A stretch of DNA of 29,634 nucleotides from an uncultured Ruminococcus sp. (GTDB lineage Bacteria > Bacillota > Clostridia > Oscillospirales > CAG-272), in NCBI GenBank assembly GCA_900551005.1, contig URUL01000014.1, positions 1 to 29,634 on the forward strand, read 5' to 3'. Below the pieces are notes generated by a model. The model made no database searches and was not told the DNA's origin. It saw nothing but the letters and a program-made list of their open reading frames with translations. Positions within the stretch are counted from its first letter, which is position 1; each line of letters opens with the position of its first letter. This document shows, piece by piece, positions 8,484 to 16,836 of the stretch. A program made the translations under genes and the position numbers.

Positions 8484-9017
8484 GTGATCGAAGCAAACGG
8501 CGGTAAGCCCGTTATGTGGAAAACAGGCCATTCCTATATCAAAGCAAAGCTGCATGAGATGAATGCGGAGCTCGCAGGCGAGCGCAGCGGTCATATTTTC
8601 ATCTCGGGCGATGATTGGTATGGCTTTGACGATGCTGTTTTCGTAGCGGCTAAGCTTGTTGAATTTCTTTCGCATCAGGATATGAGCATCAGCGAGATCA
8701 TAGATACCTTCCCGAAATATGTCACATCTCCCGAAATAAAGGCTCACTGTGCGGATACGGAAAAGTACGGAATCGTTAATAAAATCACGGCAGAGCTCAA
8801 GGCGGCTTATCCCGGCAAGGTCTGCGATATAAACGGCGCGAGAGTATCCTTCCCGCACGGCTGGGGACTCATCCGTCCGTCATCGAATCTTCCCGAGCTT
8901 GTTCTCATATTTGAGGCGGATACAATGGAACATCTGCTCGAGATACGCGAGATCTTCAAGAGCTATACAAGAAAATATCCCGAAATATCCGACAAATGGG
9001 ATAATGATGTTATATAA
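8484..9017 (+). CDS. Phosphomannomutase/phosphoglucomutase, 3' part after the in-frame TAG
   Basis: Same-frame continuation of the preceding gene; coding similarity begins at 8463, directly after the TAG, and 8484 is merely the first GTG. It holds the substrate-binding GERSGH loop (GEMSGH in relatives), the WKTGHS segment with a conserved His, and the phosphate-binding C-terminal domain (RPSSNLPELVLIFEAD). No ribosome site precedes the GTG, so separate translation is unlikely. With the TAG read as an amino acid the whole protein would be 478 residues, normal for the family. It is either a one-mutation pseudogene, a suppressed amber codon or a sequence error. Confidence 0.85.
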   Translation: MIEANGGKPVMWKTGHSYIKAKLHEMNAELAGERSGHIFISGDDWYGFDDAVFVAAKLVEFLSHQDMSISEIIDTFPKYVTSPEIKAHCADTEKYGIVNKITAELKAAYPGKVCDINGARVSFPHGWGLIRPSSNLPELVLIFEADTMEHLLEIREIFKSYTRKYPEISDKWDNDVI

Positions 9018-9026
9018 GCAGAATAT

Positions 9027-9947
9027 ATGAGAGGGCGTGACGACACGGTGGAGATAATCGAGCGTTTTGACGGTAAGCTTGGTGTAAAATGTGTCGATAT
9101 ATCCGGCGTCACCTCTCTTTCTGTCGCCGATACCTTTGATTGCGGTCAGTGCTTCCGCTTCGAAAATGCGGGAGAATATACCGAGGGCATCGCTTTCGGC
9201 AGGTATATCCGCATTTTTCAGAACGGTGAAAAGGTCACTCTCTGCAACTGCGATATTGCCGACTACGAGAATATATGGCGCGCTTTTCTTTCTCTCGATG
9301 AGGATTACGAATCGATAAAGCGCGATATAGGCGAGCATTTCGGCAAGTACGGCGAAACTATTTTTTCGGCTATGGAGAGAGCGGGCGGAATAAGGCTCCT
9401 GCGTCAGGATCCATGGGAGGCTCTCTGCTCATTCATCATCTCGCAGAATAATAATATTCCGAGGATAAAAAAGATAATCCGCGCGCTCTCCGAAAAATAC
9501 GGAGAGAGCTTTGAGGCTTTCGGTGCCGTATATCACAGCTTTCCCTCTCCGGAGGCACTTGCCGTCGCGAATGAGGAGGAGCTGCGTGCATGCGGGACAG
9601 GCTTCCGTGCGAGATATATACTCGATGCGGCAAGAAAAGTCTCCCGCGGCGAGATAGATTTTTCCGCGGTCCGCGCACAGAACGATGAAGAAGCGGCAAA
9701 GTATCTCATGACCATATGCGGCGTGGGCGCCAAGGTCGCCGCGTGCACGCTGCTGTACGGCTTTCATAAGACGGCGGCTTTTCCCATAGACGTGTGGATA
9801 AAGCGCGTGCTGGAAAAATATTATCCCGAGGGGATAGATATACATTCTCTCGGAGATTATGCCGGCATAGCGCAGCAATATCTTTTTTACTATGAACGGT
9901 ACATACAGGCGCAGGAAGCGCACGATATAAATAAAGGAAAGGAATAA
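9027..9947 (+). CDS. OGG1-type 8-oxoguanine DNA glycosylase/AP lyase
   Basis: A 306-residue base-excision repair enzyme that removes oxidised guanine. An N-terminal OGG domain (about 25-120, with DCGQCFRF) is followed by the helix-hairpin-helix-GPD domain. The invariant catalytic lysine is K236 in CGVGAKVA, and the aspartate is D255 in FPIDVWIKR. SQNNNIPRIKKII matches the conserved base-flipping segment. It resembles the OGG of Clostridium acetobutylicum rather than MutM. The ATG at 9027 has no clear ribosome site, and a GTG at 9048 with GAGAGGG upstream is an alternative. It lies 9 bp after the mutase gene and 5 bp before serS, so it is probably co-transcribed. Confidence 0.92.
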   Translation: MRGRDDTVEIIERFDGKLGVKCVDISGVTSLSVADTFDCGQCFRFENAGEYTEGIAFGRYIRIFQNGEKVTLCNCDIADYENIWRAFLSLDEDYESIKRDIGEHFGKYGETIFSAMERAGGIRLLRQDPWEALCSFIISQNNNIPRIKKIIRALSEKYGESFEAFGAVYHSFPSPEALAVANEEELRACGTGFRARYILDAARKVSRGEIDFSAVRAQNDEEAAKYLMTICGVGAKVAACTLLYGFHKTAAFPIDVWIKRVLEKYYPEGIDIHSLGDYAGIAQQYLFYYERYIQAQEAHDINKGKE

Positions 9948-9952
9948 CAAAA

Positions 9953-11239
9953 ATGTTGGACATCAGATTTATACGCGAAAATCCGGAAATCGTAAAGCAG
10001 AATATCAGAAATAAGTTTCAGGACAGCAAGCTTCCTCTTGTCGATGAGGTCATAGCGCTCGATGCGGAAAACCGCCGCACCATACAGGAGGCAAACGACC
10101 TTCGCGCAGAGAAGAACCGCCTCTCAAAGCAGATAGGTGTTCTCATGGCACATGGGCAGAGGGAAGAAGCGGAGGAGACAAAGAAGAAGGTTGCCGAGAG
10201 TGCCGCCCGCCTTGCGGAGCTTGAAAAGCTTGAGCCGGAGCTTGAGGAAAAAATAAGAAAAATAATGCTCCTTATCCCCAATATCATCGATCCGAGCGTT
10301 CCGATAGGACCTGATGACAGCCATAATGTCGAGGTTCAGCGCTTCGGAGAGCCGAAGGTGCCGGATTTTGAGATACCGTATCATACGCAGATAATGGAAA
10401 GCTTTAACGGCGTCGATATGGATGCCGCGGGCAGAGTTTCCGGAAACGGCTTTTACTATCTGATGGGTGATATGGCGCGTCTTCACAGCGCTGTTCTCGC
10501 CTATGCGCGTGATTTCATGATAGCAAAAGGATTTACCTACTGCATACCGCCTTTTATGATTCACGGCAACGTCGTGGAAGGCGTTATGAGCCAGAACGAT
10601 ATGGATGCCATGATGTATAAAATAGAGGGAGAAGACCTCTATCTCATTGGCACGTCCGAGCATTCCATGATAGGAAAATTTATCGATCAGATCATTCCCG
10701 AAGCCACTCTGCCGCAGACCCTGACGAGTTACAGCCCGTGCTTCCGCAAGGAGAAGGGTGCACACGGCATAGAGGAGCGCGGCGTTTACCGTATACATCA
10801 GTTTGAGAAGCAGGAAATGATCGTTGTCTGCCGTCCCGAGGACAGCATGACTTGGTATGAGAAAATGTGGCGCTATTCCGTTGAGCTTTTCCGCTCTATG
10901 GATATTCCCGTACGTCAGCTCGAATGCTGCTCGGGCGATCTTGCCGACCTCAAGGTGAAATCATGCGATATAGAAGCGTGGTCTCCCCGCCAGCAGAAAT
11001 ATTTCGAGGTATGCTCATGCTCCAATCTCGGCGATGCTCAGGCGCGCCGCCTGCGCATGAGAGTAAAGAGTGCAGATGGCAAGACTTATCTGCCGCATAC
11101 GCTCAATAATACCGTTGTCGCTCCGCCGAGAATGCTTATCGCCTTCCTTGAAAACAATCTTCAGGCAGACGGAAGCGTGAATATTCCCGAGGTGCTCAGA
11201 CCTTATATGGGCGGCATGGAGAGGATAGTAAAGAAATAA
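9953..11239 (+). CDS. serS: Seryl-tRNA synthetase
   Basis: Class II seryl-tRNA synthetase of 428 residues, which attaches serine to tRNA-Ser. It begins with the typical MLDIRFIRENPEIVKQN and a long antiparallel coiled coil (about 30-100) that contacts the tRNA variable arm. The catalytic core follows, with the serine-binding GTSEHS loop, motif 2 (FRKEKGAHG...YRIHQFEKQEM) and motif 3 near the end. GGAAAGGA lies about 12 nt upstream of the ATG. It starts 5 bp after the glycosylase stop. No T-box is present within the operon. Confidence 0.97.
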   Translation: MLDIRFIRENPEIVKQNIRNKFQDSKLPLVDEVIALDAENRRTIQEANDLRAEKNRLSKQIGVLMAHGQREEAEETKKKVAESAARLAELEKLEPELEEKIRKIMLLIPNIIDPSVPIGPDDSHNVEVQRFGEPKVPDFEIPYHTQIMESFNGVDMDAAGRVSGNGFYYLMGDMARLHSAVLAYARDFMIAKGFTYCIPPFMIHGNVVEGVMSQNDMDAMMYKIEGEDLYLIGTSEHSMIGKFIDQIIPEATLPQTLTSYSPCFRKEKGAHGIEERGVYRIHQFEKQEMIVVCRPEDSMTWYEKMWRYSVELFRSMDIPVRQLECCSGDLADLKVKSCDIEAWSPRQQKYFEVCSCSNLGDAQARRLRMRVKSADGKTYLPHTLNNTVVAPPRMLIAFLENNLQADGSVNIPEVLRPYMGGMERIVKK

Positions 11240-11264
11240 ATCCTTTTACGAGGAGGGGTGAAAA

Positions 11265-11897
11265 ATGATCATTCAACCCAAAGAAACAGCTATCGCTTAT
11301 CGCTGTCCGGAGTGCGGTGCGACAGTCCATTCCGTCGTCGGCATATTCGCGCTCTCGGGCGACAGGATACAGCTGAAATGCTCCTGCGGCGGAAGCGAGC
11401 TTCTCATAGAGCATACGGCTGACGGGAAAATGCGTTTTACCGGTCCGTGCATATTCTGCCCGAATCCGCATATTTTCCTCATCTCCCGAAAGTCGGTGCT
11501 TTCGCGCGAGCTTTTCACGATACCGTGCGGGCTTGCGGGCTATGATATCTGCTTTATCGGAAAAGAGGATAAAGTCCGCGAGGCGGTGGAGCAATCGGAT
11601 AAAGAGCTCTATGAAGAGATATCTGCCGAGGAGCTTCAGAACATAAAGGAAACGAATGGCGAAGATTCCTATTATGATGAGCATATGGCGGATATGCTGG
11701 TATATGTTTTCGGAGAGCTTTGCGAGGAAGGGAAGATCCACTGCGACTGCAAGGACGGCGGTGATTTCCTTTGCGAAAAGGACAGGGATTGTGTCCGCAT
11801 CTCGTGCAAGAAATGCGGTGCGTCGCTTGAAGTCCCGGCAGAGGACAGCCCTGCCACGCATGCCGTTCTCAATGCAAATGAAATTTATTTAAATTAA
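11265..11897 (+). CDS. Uncharacterised Cys-rich zinc-ribbon-like protein
   Basis: A 210-residue soluble protein without signal or membrane segments; I do not recognise a named family. It has clustered cysteines: CPEC near residue 19, CSCGG near 44, CIFC near 64, a CDCKDGGDFLC stretch near 164 and CKKC near 185. This suggests two or three zinc ribbons separated by an acidic helical middle (about 105-150). GAGGAGGGG sits just upstream of the ATG. It is 25 bp after serS and 21 bp before the sugar kinase, so it belongs to the same transcript. Binding of nucleic acid or a protein partner is possible but unsupported. Confidence 0.8.
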   Translation: MIIQPKETAIAYRCPECGATVHSVVGIFALSGDRIQLKCSCGGSELLIEHTADGKMRFTGPCIFCPNPHIFLISRKSVLSRELFTIPCGLAGYDICFIGKEDKVREAVEQSDKELYEEISAEELQNIKETNGEDSYYDEHMADMLVYVFGELCEEGKIHCDCKDGGDFLCEKDRDCVRISCKKCGASLEVPAEDSPATHAVLNANEIYLN

Positions 11898-11918
11898 AAT
11901 AAAAGTGAGGAAAAAATC

Positions 11919-12941
11919 ATGAGTAAAATCGTATGCTTCGGTGAGCTGATGCTCCGTCTCAATCCGGAAGGCTATCTGCGCTTTGAACAGGCGGACAAGT
12001 TTATGGCTACCTTCGGCGGCGGTGAAGCCAATGTTGCCGTATCTCTTGCCAATTTCGGCATGAATGCCTCTTTTTGTTCCAAGCTTCCCACACATGCCAT
12101 AGGCAATATGGCTGTTCGTGCGCTTCGTGCAGAGGGCGTTTCCACGGCAGACCTTGTTCGCGGCGGAGAGAGAGTCGGTATCTACTATATCGAAAAAGGC
12201 GCTTCTCAGCGTCCCTCAAAGGTTATCTATGACAGAAAGTACAGCGCCATATCCATGGCGAGCCGCGAGGATTTTGACTGGGACAAGATACTTTCCGATA
12301 CGGCATGGTTCCATTTCACAGGTATCACTCCCGCACTCGGTGACAATGTAGCCGAGATATGCCTCGATGCCGTAAAGGCATGCCGCGAGAAGGGCATCAA
12401 GGTAAGCTGTGACCTCAATTTCCGCAAGAACCTCTGGACGAGCGAAAAGGCGGGCAAGGTCATGGGCGAGCTCATGCAGTACGTGGATGTATGTATTGCA
12501 AACGAAGAGGATGCCGACAAGGTATTCGGCATAAAGCCCGATCACAACGACGTAGACAGCGGCAAGCTCAATCGCGAGGGCTATATCGATGTCGCAAAGA
12601 AGCTCTCGGAGCGTTTCGGCTGTGAGAAGGTCGCCATCACTCTACGTGAGAGCATCTCGGCAAACGATAACAACTGGGCAGCTATGCTTTATGACGGAGA
12701 AAAGGCTTATTTCTCCAAGAAATATGCTGTTCATATCGTTGACCGCGTAGGAGGCGGAGATTCCTTCGGTGCAGGTCTTATTTACAGCCTTCTTTCCGGC
12801 TTTGATATGCAGGATACCATAGAATTTGCCGTTGCGGCTTCCTGCCTCAAGCATACTATCGAGTATGATTTCAACCGCGTCACCGTAGACGAGGTAAAGG
12901 CTCTCGTCAAGGGTGGCGGAAGCGGCAGAGTTCAGAGATAA
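11919..12941 (+). CDS. kdgK: PfkB-family sugar kinase, probable 2-keto-3-deoxygluconate kinase
   Basis: A 340-residue ribokinase-fold kinase. It starts with the KdgK-like FGELMLRLNPEG and has the PfkB signature GGGEANVA (33-40) for sugar binding. The ATP-site anion hole is GGGDSFGAG with catalytic base D281. KDG kinases make KDPG from 2-keto-3-deoxygluconate in uronate and pectin breakdown. No other gene of that pathway is nearby, so the substrate is inferred from the N-terminal resemblance only. The start has AAGTGAGG upstream. It is the last gene before a strong terminator. Confidence 0.85.
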   Translation: MSKIVCFGELMLRLNPEGYLRFEQADKFMATFGGGEANVAVSLANFGMNASFCSKLPTHAIGNMAVRALRAEGVSTADLVRGGERVGIYYIEKGASQRPSKVIYDRKYSAISMASREDFDWDKILSDTAWFHFTGITPALGDNVAEICLDAVKACREKGIKVSCDLNFRKNLWTSEKAGKVMGELMQYVDVCIANEEDADKVFGIKPDHNDVDSGKLNREGYIDVAKKLSERFGCEKVAITLRESISANDNNWAAMLYDGEKAYFSKKYAVHIVDRVGGGDSFGAGLIYSLLSGFDMQDTIEFAVAASCLKHTIEYDFNRVTVDEVKALVKGGGSGRVQR

Positions 12942-12960
12942 GCGAATACAGATCATCGAA

Positions 12961-12986
12961 AAAAGGCGTGCATCTGCACGCCTTTT
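12961..12986 (+). terminator. Intrinsic terminator of the argS-kdgK run
   Basis: A perfect stem AAAAGGCGTGC / GCACGCCTTTT with a 4-nt loop, beginning 20 bp after the kinase stop codon. It is preceded by A-runs and followed by T-runs, so it could act in both directions. Confidence 0.9.
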
Positions 12987-13082
12987 CGCTTCGCAGGGCA
13001 TGAAAATAATGCCGCAGGCGAATAAGTGATGCTTTTTCGGCAAAACAATAAAATAAATTTCCACGGTTTTGGGGAGGGCATC

Positions 13083-13352
13083 ATGATCTTAAGGGGTTAT
13101 ACAAAAAATCTGATCGTTGTGAAAAACCTTGAAAATCCGCTGATAGACGAGGCGTTTCTGATACTGAAAAAAGAGGCACGCGAGGAGGCAACGGAAGAAG
13201 ATATCGTTCGCGAGGCGAATATGATGATAAGCGGTTTTGATATTCGTACAAAGAAAAAAGCCCCCCTCGGGGGAGCTGTTTGGTTTTTGCTCGGAGCGCT
13301 TGCCTCCGGCTTTGCACTCTCGTTGCTTTTTATCTGTCTGAATATTTTATAG
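13083..13352 (+). CDS. Small uncharacterised membrane protein
   Basis: An 89-residue protein of unknown family. Residues of about 1-62 are charged and helical (DEAFLILKKEAREEATEEDIVREANMMI), and one hydrophobic segment at about 66-89 would anchor the C-terminus in the membrane. I chose the ATG at 13083, not an upstream in-frame one at 13026, because GGGGAGGG lies 6 nt before it. It ends in TAG, one of only three TAG stops here, and overlaps the end of the convergent ispE gene by 6 bp. The lack of a terminator between the two suggests both transcripts run into each other. Confidence 0.75.
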   Translation: MILRGYTKNLIVVKNLENPLIDEAFLILKKEAREEATEEDIVREANMMISGFDIRTKKKAPLGGAVWFLLGALASGFALSLLFICLNIL

Positions 13353-14285
13353 ATGAACTTCCTCATAGTCGAGGCTGGCATCTCTTCCGAGAGTATGGCA
13401 CGGGTATACCTGTGCCATATTTTTTATCAATTCTTCCGCATGGCGAAAAGCCTCGGTATTCTCGAAAATACCGAATACCGCAGAGCCGCTTCCGCTCATC
13501 TGTGCCATATGGGCACCGCAGGAGAGCATGATCTGCTTTATCTCGAAAACACGGCTTGTGCTTGGCAGAGTATCCTCGAATTTATTGAGGCTGAGCTTTG
13601 CCGCCGTCTTGATATCGTTCTTTTCCAGCGCGAAAACAAAAGCCTCGATGTCGCCGCTTTTTTTGCACAGACCGCGGGTGTCGATCTCAGCAAAGGCAAG
13701 CGGAGTGGAAATATTTTCGCCGTAAGGCTTTGCTATGAGCAGATGAAGCGTCGGAAGCTGGCTGATATCGCTCATTTTTTCACCGATTCCGCGTGCCAGA
13801 ACAGTGCCGCGTCTGATACAGAAGGGAACGTCTGCCCCTATTTTCGCACCGAGTACCAAGAGTGCCTTTTCATCGGCGCCTGTATCAAACATATCCGCCA
13901 GTATCATCAGAACAGCCGCCGCATCGGCGCTGGCACCCCCAAGCCCCGCTTCGGAGGGGATGTTTTTAATCAGACCTATCTCAAAATCACATTCTCCCGC
14001 AAGAATACCGTCTCTCGAGGGTGCGTCGGGATATGTTTCGGCAAATAGCTTAGCCGCACGGTATGCTGTATTTCTCGGATGGGGAACGGCAAAGAGCATT
14101 CTCTGCTTGCCTTCTATGGCGCCCACGGATATTTCTCCCGTTCCTTTTTCTGCACGGAGAGTGACTATATCAAATATATCGATAGACTGCATGACGGTTT
14201 CGAGCTCATGATAACCGTTTGGCATTTTTTCTATGACATCAAGATAAAGATTGATTTTTGCCGGTATTCTAATTGTTTTTTTCAT
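13347..14285 (-). CDS. ispE: 4-diphosphocytidyl-2-C-methyl-D-erythritol kinase
   Basis: GHMP-family kinase of the MEP isoprenoid pathway, phosphorylating CDP-methylerythritol. The 312-residue protein begins MKKTIRIPAKINLYLDV, which contains the catalytic lysine of the AKINLxL motif. It has the ATP-binding loop PSEAGLGGASADAA (110-123) and a C-terminal SGSGSAVFG glycine loop. The ATG at 14285 has CGGAG about 9 nt upstream; the frame is open further upstream but homology is not. It follows the DUF362 gene by 23 bp on the same strand and is probably co-transcribed with it. Confidence 0.96.
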   Translation of the reverse strand: MKKTIRIPAKINLYLDVIEKMPNGYHELETVMQSIDIFDIVTLRAEKGTGEISVGAIEGKQRMLFAVPHPRNTAYRAAKLFAETYPDAPSRDGILAGECDFEIGLIKNIPSEAGLGGASADAAAVLMILADMFDTGADEKALLVLGAKIGADVPFCIRRGTVLARGIGEKMSDISQLPTLHLLIAKPYGENISTPLAFAEIDTRGLCKKSGDIEAFVFALEKNDIKTAAKLSLNKFEDTLPSTSRVFEIKQIMLSCGAHMAQMSGSGSAVFGIFENTEAFRHAEELIKNMAQVYPCHTLGRDASLDYEEVHL

Positions 14286-14308
14286 GTATTGATACTCCGA
14301 AAAAAGGC

Positions 14309-15478
14309 TCATTTGAATTTTGAAACCGCTTTTAAGATAATGTTTCTTTTCGTTTTGATGGCTGTGAAGGGACACAGCTCCTGACAGCAATAGCAACGGA
14401 TGCAATTTTTGCGCTCGATATGCGCCACAGTCTTTCTGCCCGACTTGACCATAACGATCGTATGCTGCGGGCAGGAATTTTTGCATTCGCCGCAGCCGCG
14501 GCATTTGGCAATATCTATTTCGGGATGCGGGGAGAGCATTTTTCCGAAAATTCCGCCCGAAAATATTTTCAGCGCAGACACAGACGAGGTCCCGTGGCTT
14601 GTGGCGGGAACGATATCGCGTATGGCAACTTCCTCGGGAGCGAGAAGAGGGTATTCCAGCTCATCCGCACTACTCGGTATGTATCCGCGATCTTGCGACT
14701 GACATACCGTGCCGACATTGGAAAAGCCCAGTATCTTCTCACATGAGAGGTCTGAGGCAAAAGGATTCGTGCTCGTGACGATGCATCCTATCTTCTTCGG
14801 ATCTCCGCCCGTCGGACCGTCGCCCTCCATGCCGATGATTGCATCGGTGACGGCTATGACCTCGCATCTGCGGCAATGCATATCGCAGAGGTCGCATATC
14901 ATGGATTCAAAATCGTCATAATCGGGATGTGCCGCATGCATCTCGAATTTTTCTATGCCGGGGACGGTACCGAAAAGATTTTTTACGGCACCGCTCATCG
15001 CCGTGAGCGAATGGGTCTTTAATTTGCAAACGTCGAAAATAATATCGGCACCCGCTATCGGAGAGATGATATGAAAGCTTTTTACAGATTTGCCCTCGGC
15101 AAAGGTCAGCATTTCTGCCGAGATATCCGTATTGAATTTTACGCGAAGCTCGCTTGCGGCATCATACATCCCGCAGACACGATAAAACCCATCCATGCGC
15201 TGGGCGGAATAAACACCGCCGGGACTTTCCGCAATGGTAGGCTCAATGCCCGCTTCGTTGAGAATGAGAAGAAGTGCGCGGATAACTGCAGGATGGGTCG
15301 TAGCCGCCGTTTCCGGCGGCTTTTTCATAACAAGATTCGGTTTTATAACGACATTTTTGCCCTTCATACGGGCTATATCTATGTCAAGCGCCTCAAAATG
15401 CGCTGAAAGTATATTTTTTATTTTTGCGACATCGTATTCGTCTGCCGCGGAAATGGCTACTTTCTTGCTGTATTCAAT
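14309..15478 (-). CDS. DUF362 protein with C-terminal 2x[4Fe-4S] ferredoxin, apparent ATT start
   Basis: A DUF362 domain (about 1-270) is followed by a ferredoxin domain with CRGCGECKNSCP and CIRCYCCQELCP, which bind two [4Fe-4S] clusters. Such proteins are thought to act in electron transfer or cluster-linked redox steps; the exact reaction is unknown. The first in-frame ATG (15367) would remove about 37 residues that are clearly family sequence (KKVAISAADEYDVAKIKNILSAHF). Between that ATG and the in-frame TGA at 15494-15496 there is no ATG, GTG, TTG or CTG. An ATT at 15476-15478 lies 8 nt after GGAG and 45 nt after a good promoter, so I place the start there. Its true start codon or a sequence error needs confirmation. 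Confidence 0.85.
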   Translation of the reverse strand: MEYSKKVAISAADEYDVAKIKNILSAHFEALDIDIARMKGKNVVIKPNLVMKKPPETAATTHPAVIRALLLILNEAGIEPTIAESPGGVYSAQRMDGFYRVCGMYDAASELRVKFNTDISAEMLTFAEGKSVKSFHIISPIAGADIIFDVCKLKTHSLTAMSGAVKNLFGTVPGIEKFEMHAAHPDYDDFESMICDLCDMHCRRCEVIAVTDAIIGMEGDGPTGGDPKKIGCIVTSTNPFASDLSCEKILGFSNVGTVCQSQDRGYIPSSADELEYPLLAPEEVAIRDIVPATSHGTSSVSALKIFSGGIFGKMLSPHPEIDIAKCRGCGECKNSCPQHTIVMVKSGRKTVAHIERKNCIRCYCCQELCPFTAIKTKRNIILKAVSKFK

Positions 15479-15522
15479 AATTTTTTCTCCAAATCATGAG
15501 GTTAGATATCTTAACCTTTTAT

Positions 15523-15551
15523 ATGATATCACAACGGAAGGGAAAAAGCAA
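15523..15551 (-). promoter_or_regulatory. Promoter of the DUF362-ispE pair
   Basis: On the minus strand: TTGCTT (15546-15551), 17 bp, TATCAT (15523-15528). Predicted transcription starts near 15516, leaving a leader of about 38 nt before the proposed ATT start. Confidence 0.6.
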
Positions 15552-15591
15552 GTGGGAATACTCAATCGCCCGTAAATTTAACAAAATATTA

Positions 15592-16419
15592 TTATTTGTA
15601 GAATGCATGAGCCCCGATCATAAAGGCATACGGGCGGTTTTTACTTGCCCAGGAATATGGGGAGAGGCGCGGATTTACGAAGTAGAGGATCTCATCGGAG
15701 AGGGAATATCCCTCCAGACATATTTTTGCTGCTGTCACGGAATTGACATCCGGCGTATTGTAAATGGTTCCGTTCGCTACGGGCGTGAACTGAACGCCGT
15801 ATTTTTTATCGAAGATAACGCCGTATATTGTATTCGGAAAATCAGACGAGCGAACGCGGTTAAGAACCGTATTGCCGACTGCTATTTTTCCGCGCATGGG
15901 TTCGCCGAGTGCTTCAGCTTTGATGATCCGCGCGAGCCACAGAACTTCATCACTGCGGTAGACTTCGCTTCCGGGACGGCATACTCCGCCGTTATCTCCT
16001 ATATAGAGTATACCGTTATCCGCGGCATAATATTCGCATGTGAAGATGCGCGATATCGTCGCCATCGGAACGTGAAGGATACCGCCGATATTCTTTGCAC
16101 AGGCATTGTTATAAAAATATCTGCCGTTGGCTTCTATTATGCTGCTTCCTTCTGTCACGGTGATCTTGATGTTTCTTATGTAAACCGTAGCGGTTCTCGT
16201 GCTTTGATTCCAATCCGTGCCCCTGCTTCCGAGTGCGTCGCAGACAGCACGCAGCGGAACGTAGAGAAAGCCGTCCGATACGGTCGCTCTGACGTCGGCA
16301 CTCAGATTTGTGCCGTTGATCTGTATCTGAAATTGTCGCTCGTAGGCTCCTAGCCCTACCGATAAGGCGAGGCATATAAATACCGCGAGCGTGAGTGAAA
16401 TGATTTTTCTTGTTTTCAT
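15592..16419 (-). CDS. Secreted SleB/CwlJ-type cell-wall hydrolase with copper-amine-oxidase-like domain
   Basis: A 275-residue exported protein. It has a signal peptide (MKTRK then a hydrophobic core to about 25), a copper-amine-oxidase N-terminal-like domain (about 30-145, a common wall-associated module in Clostridia) and a Hydrolase_2 (SleB) domain (about 155-275). The conserved glutamate is E169 in IKAEALGEP, followed by VGNTVLNRVRSSDFPNTI. SleB enzymes are lytic transglycosylases that degrade spore cortex, but relatives with this module order also act in vegetative wall turnover. AAAGGAG precedes the ATG. It has its own promoter upstream and lies 114 bp before the DUF362 gene start. Confidence 0.9.
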   Translation of the reverse strand: MKTRKIISLTLAVFICLALSVGLGAYERQFQIQINGTNLSADVRATVSDGFLYVPLRAVCDALGSRGTDWNQSTRTATVYIRNIKITVTEGSSIIEANGRYFYNNACAKNIGGILHVPMATISRIFTCEYYAADNGILYIGDNGGVCRPGSEVYRSDEVLWLARIIKAEALGEPMRGKIAVGNTVLNRVRSSDFPNTIYGVIFDKKYGVQFTPVANGTIYNTPDVNSVTAAKICLEGYSLSDEILYFVNPRLSPYSWASKNRPYAFMIGAHAFYK

Positions 16420-16470
16420 GCAATGCTCCTTTCGAGGTTTTAATGGTTGCGTGGATCCCCGCCTGATTTA

Positions 16471-16499
16471 ATTTTATCAGAAAATATACATCGCTTCAA
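16471..16499 (-). promoter_or_regulatory. Promoter of the SleB-family gene
   Basis: On the minus strand: TTGAAG (16494-16499), 17 bp, TAAAAT (16471-16476), about 50 nt upstream of the start codon. This is a sigma-A-like match and gives no hint of a sporulation sigma factor. Confidence 0.6.
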
Positions 16500-16580
16500 T
16501 GCAAAATCATTTCCAAATCAAGCAAACTATGTAAAAACGGATATTTTTTCGGGCATACACATTTTTCGCGAAAAAAGCTC

Positions 16581-16609
16581 TTGCATTTTTGAAAAATATA
16601 TAGTATAAT
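16581..16609 (+). promoter_or_regulatory. Sigma-A promoter of tRNA-Leu
   Basis: TTGCAT (16581-16586), a 17-bp spacer and TATAAT (16604-16609), placing the start of transcription a few nt before the tRNA. Confidence 0.85.
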
Positions 16610-16622
16610 ATTTTCACTACAC

Positions 16623-16709
16623 GCCGGTGTGTTGGAATAGGCAGACGAGGCGGACTCAAAATCCGTTGGTAGCGATACCGTGCGGGTTCGACCCCCGCCA
16701 CCGGCACCA
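16623..16709 (+). tRNA. tRNA-Leu (anticodon CAA)
   Basis: An 87-nt class II tRNA. The acceptor GCCGGTG pairs with CACCGGC, with discriminator A and encoded CCA. The anticodon stem GCGGA/TCCGT surrounds the loop CTCAAAA (anticodon CAA, codon TTG). A long variable arm is followed by the T-arm GCGGG-TTCGACC-CCCGC. It has its own promoter and a terminator beginning at its last base. Confidence 0.96.
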
Positions 16710-16742
16710 AAAATCCCAAATGTGTCAGCATTCGGGATTTTT
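16709..16742 (+). terminator. Terminator of tRNA-Leu
   Basis: AAAAATCCC (16709-16717) pairs with GGGATTTTT (16734-16742) around a 16-nt loop, directly after the CCA end. Confidence 0.75.
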
Positions 16743-16836
16743 ACTTCTTACCTCTTCACTCTTCACTCTTCACTCGTCCGCGCATTCGGGATTTTTGGAA
16801 AGTAAGAAGTAATAGTGAAAAGTGAAAAAGTGAAAT
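16728..16836. repeat. Repeat cluster downstream of tRNA-Leu
   Basis: A 15-bp direct repeat GCATTCGGGATTTTT occurs at 16728-16742 and 16782-16796. Between them is ACTTCTTAC (16743-16751) followed by three tandem TCTTCAC units (16753-16773). After the second copy comes the reverse complement GTAAGAAGT (16802-16810) and degenerate AGTGAAA units (to 16836). The whole has the layout of a small inverted-repeat (MITE-like) element that copied part of the tRNA terminator. No transposase is present. Confidence 0.6.

Noticed and set aside
13353..14048. Plus-strand ORF directly after a TAG stop, which readthrough would join to the small membrane protein
   Set aside because: It is antisense to ispE with no sense-like composition; the TAG at 13350 looks like a true stop.
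16507..16731. Minus-strand ORF containing VAGVEPARYRYQRI
   Set aside because: It is the antisense translation of tRNA-Leu, a known false-gene artefact.
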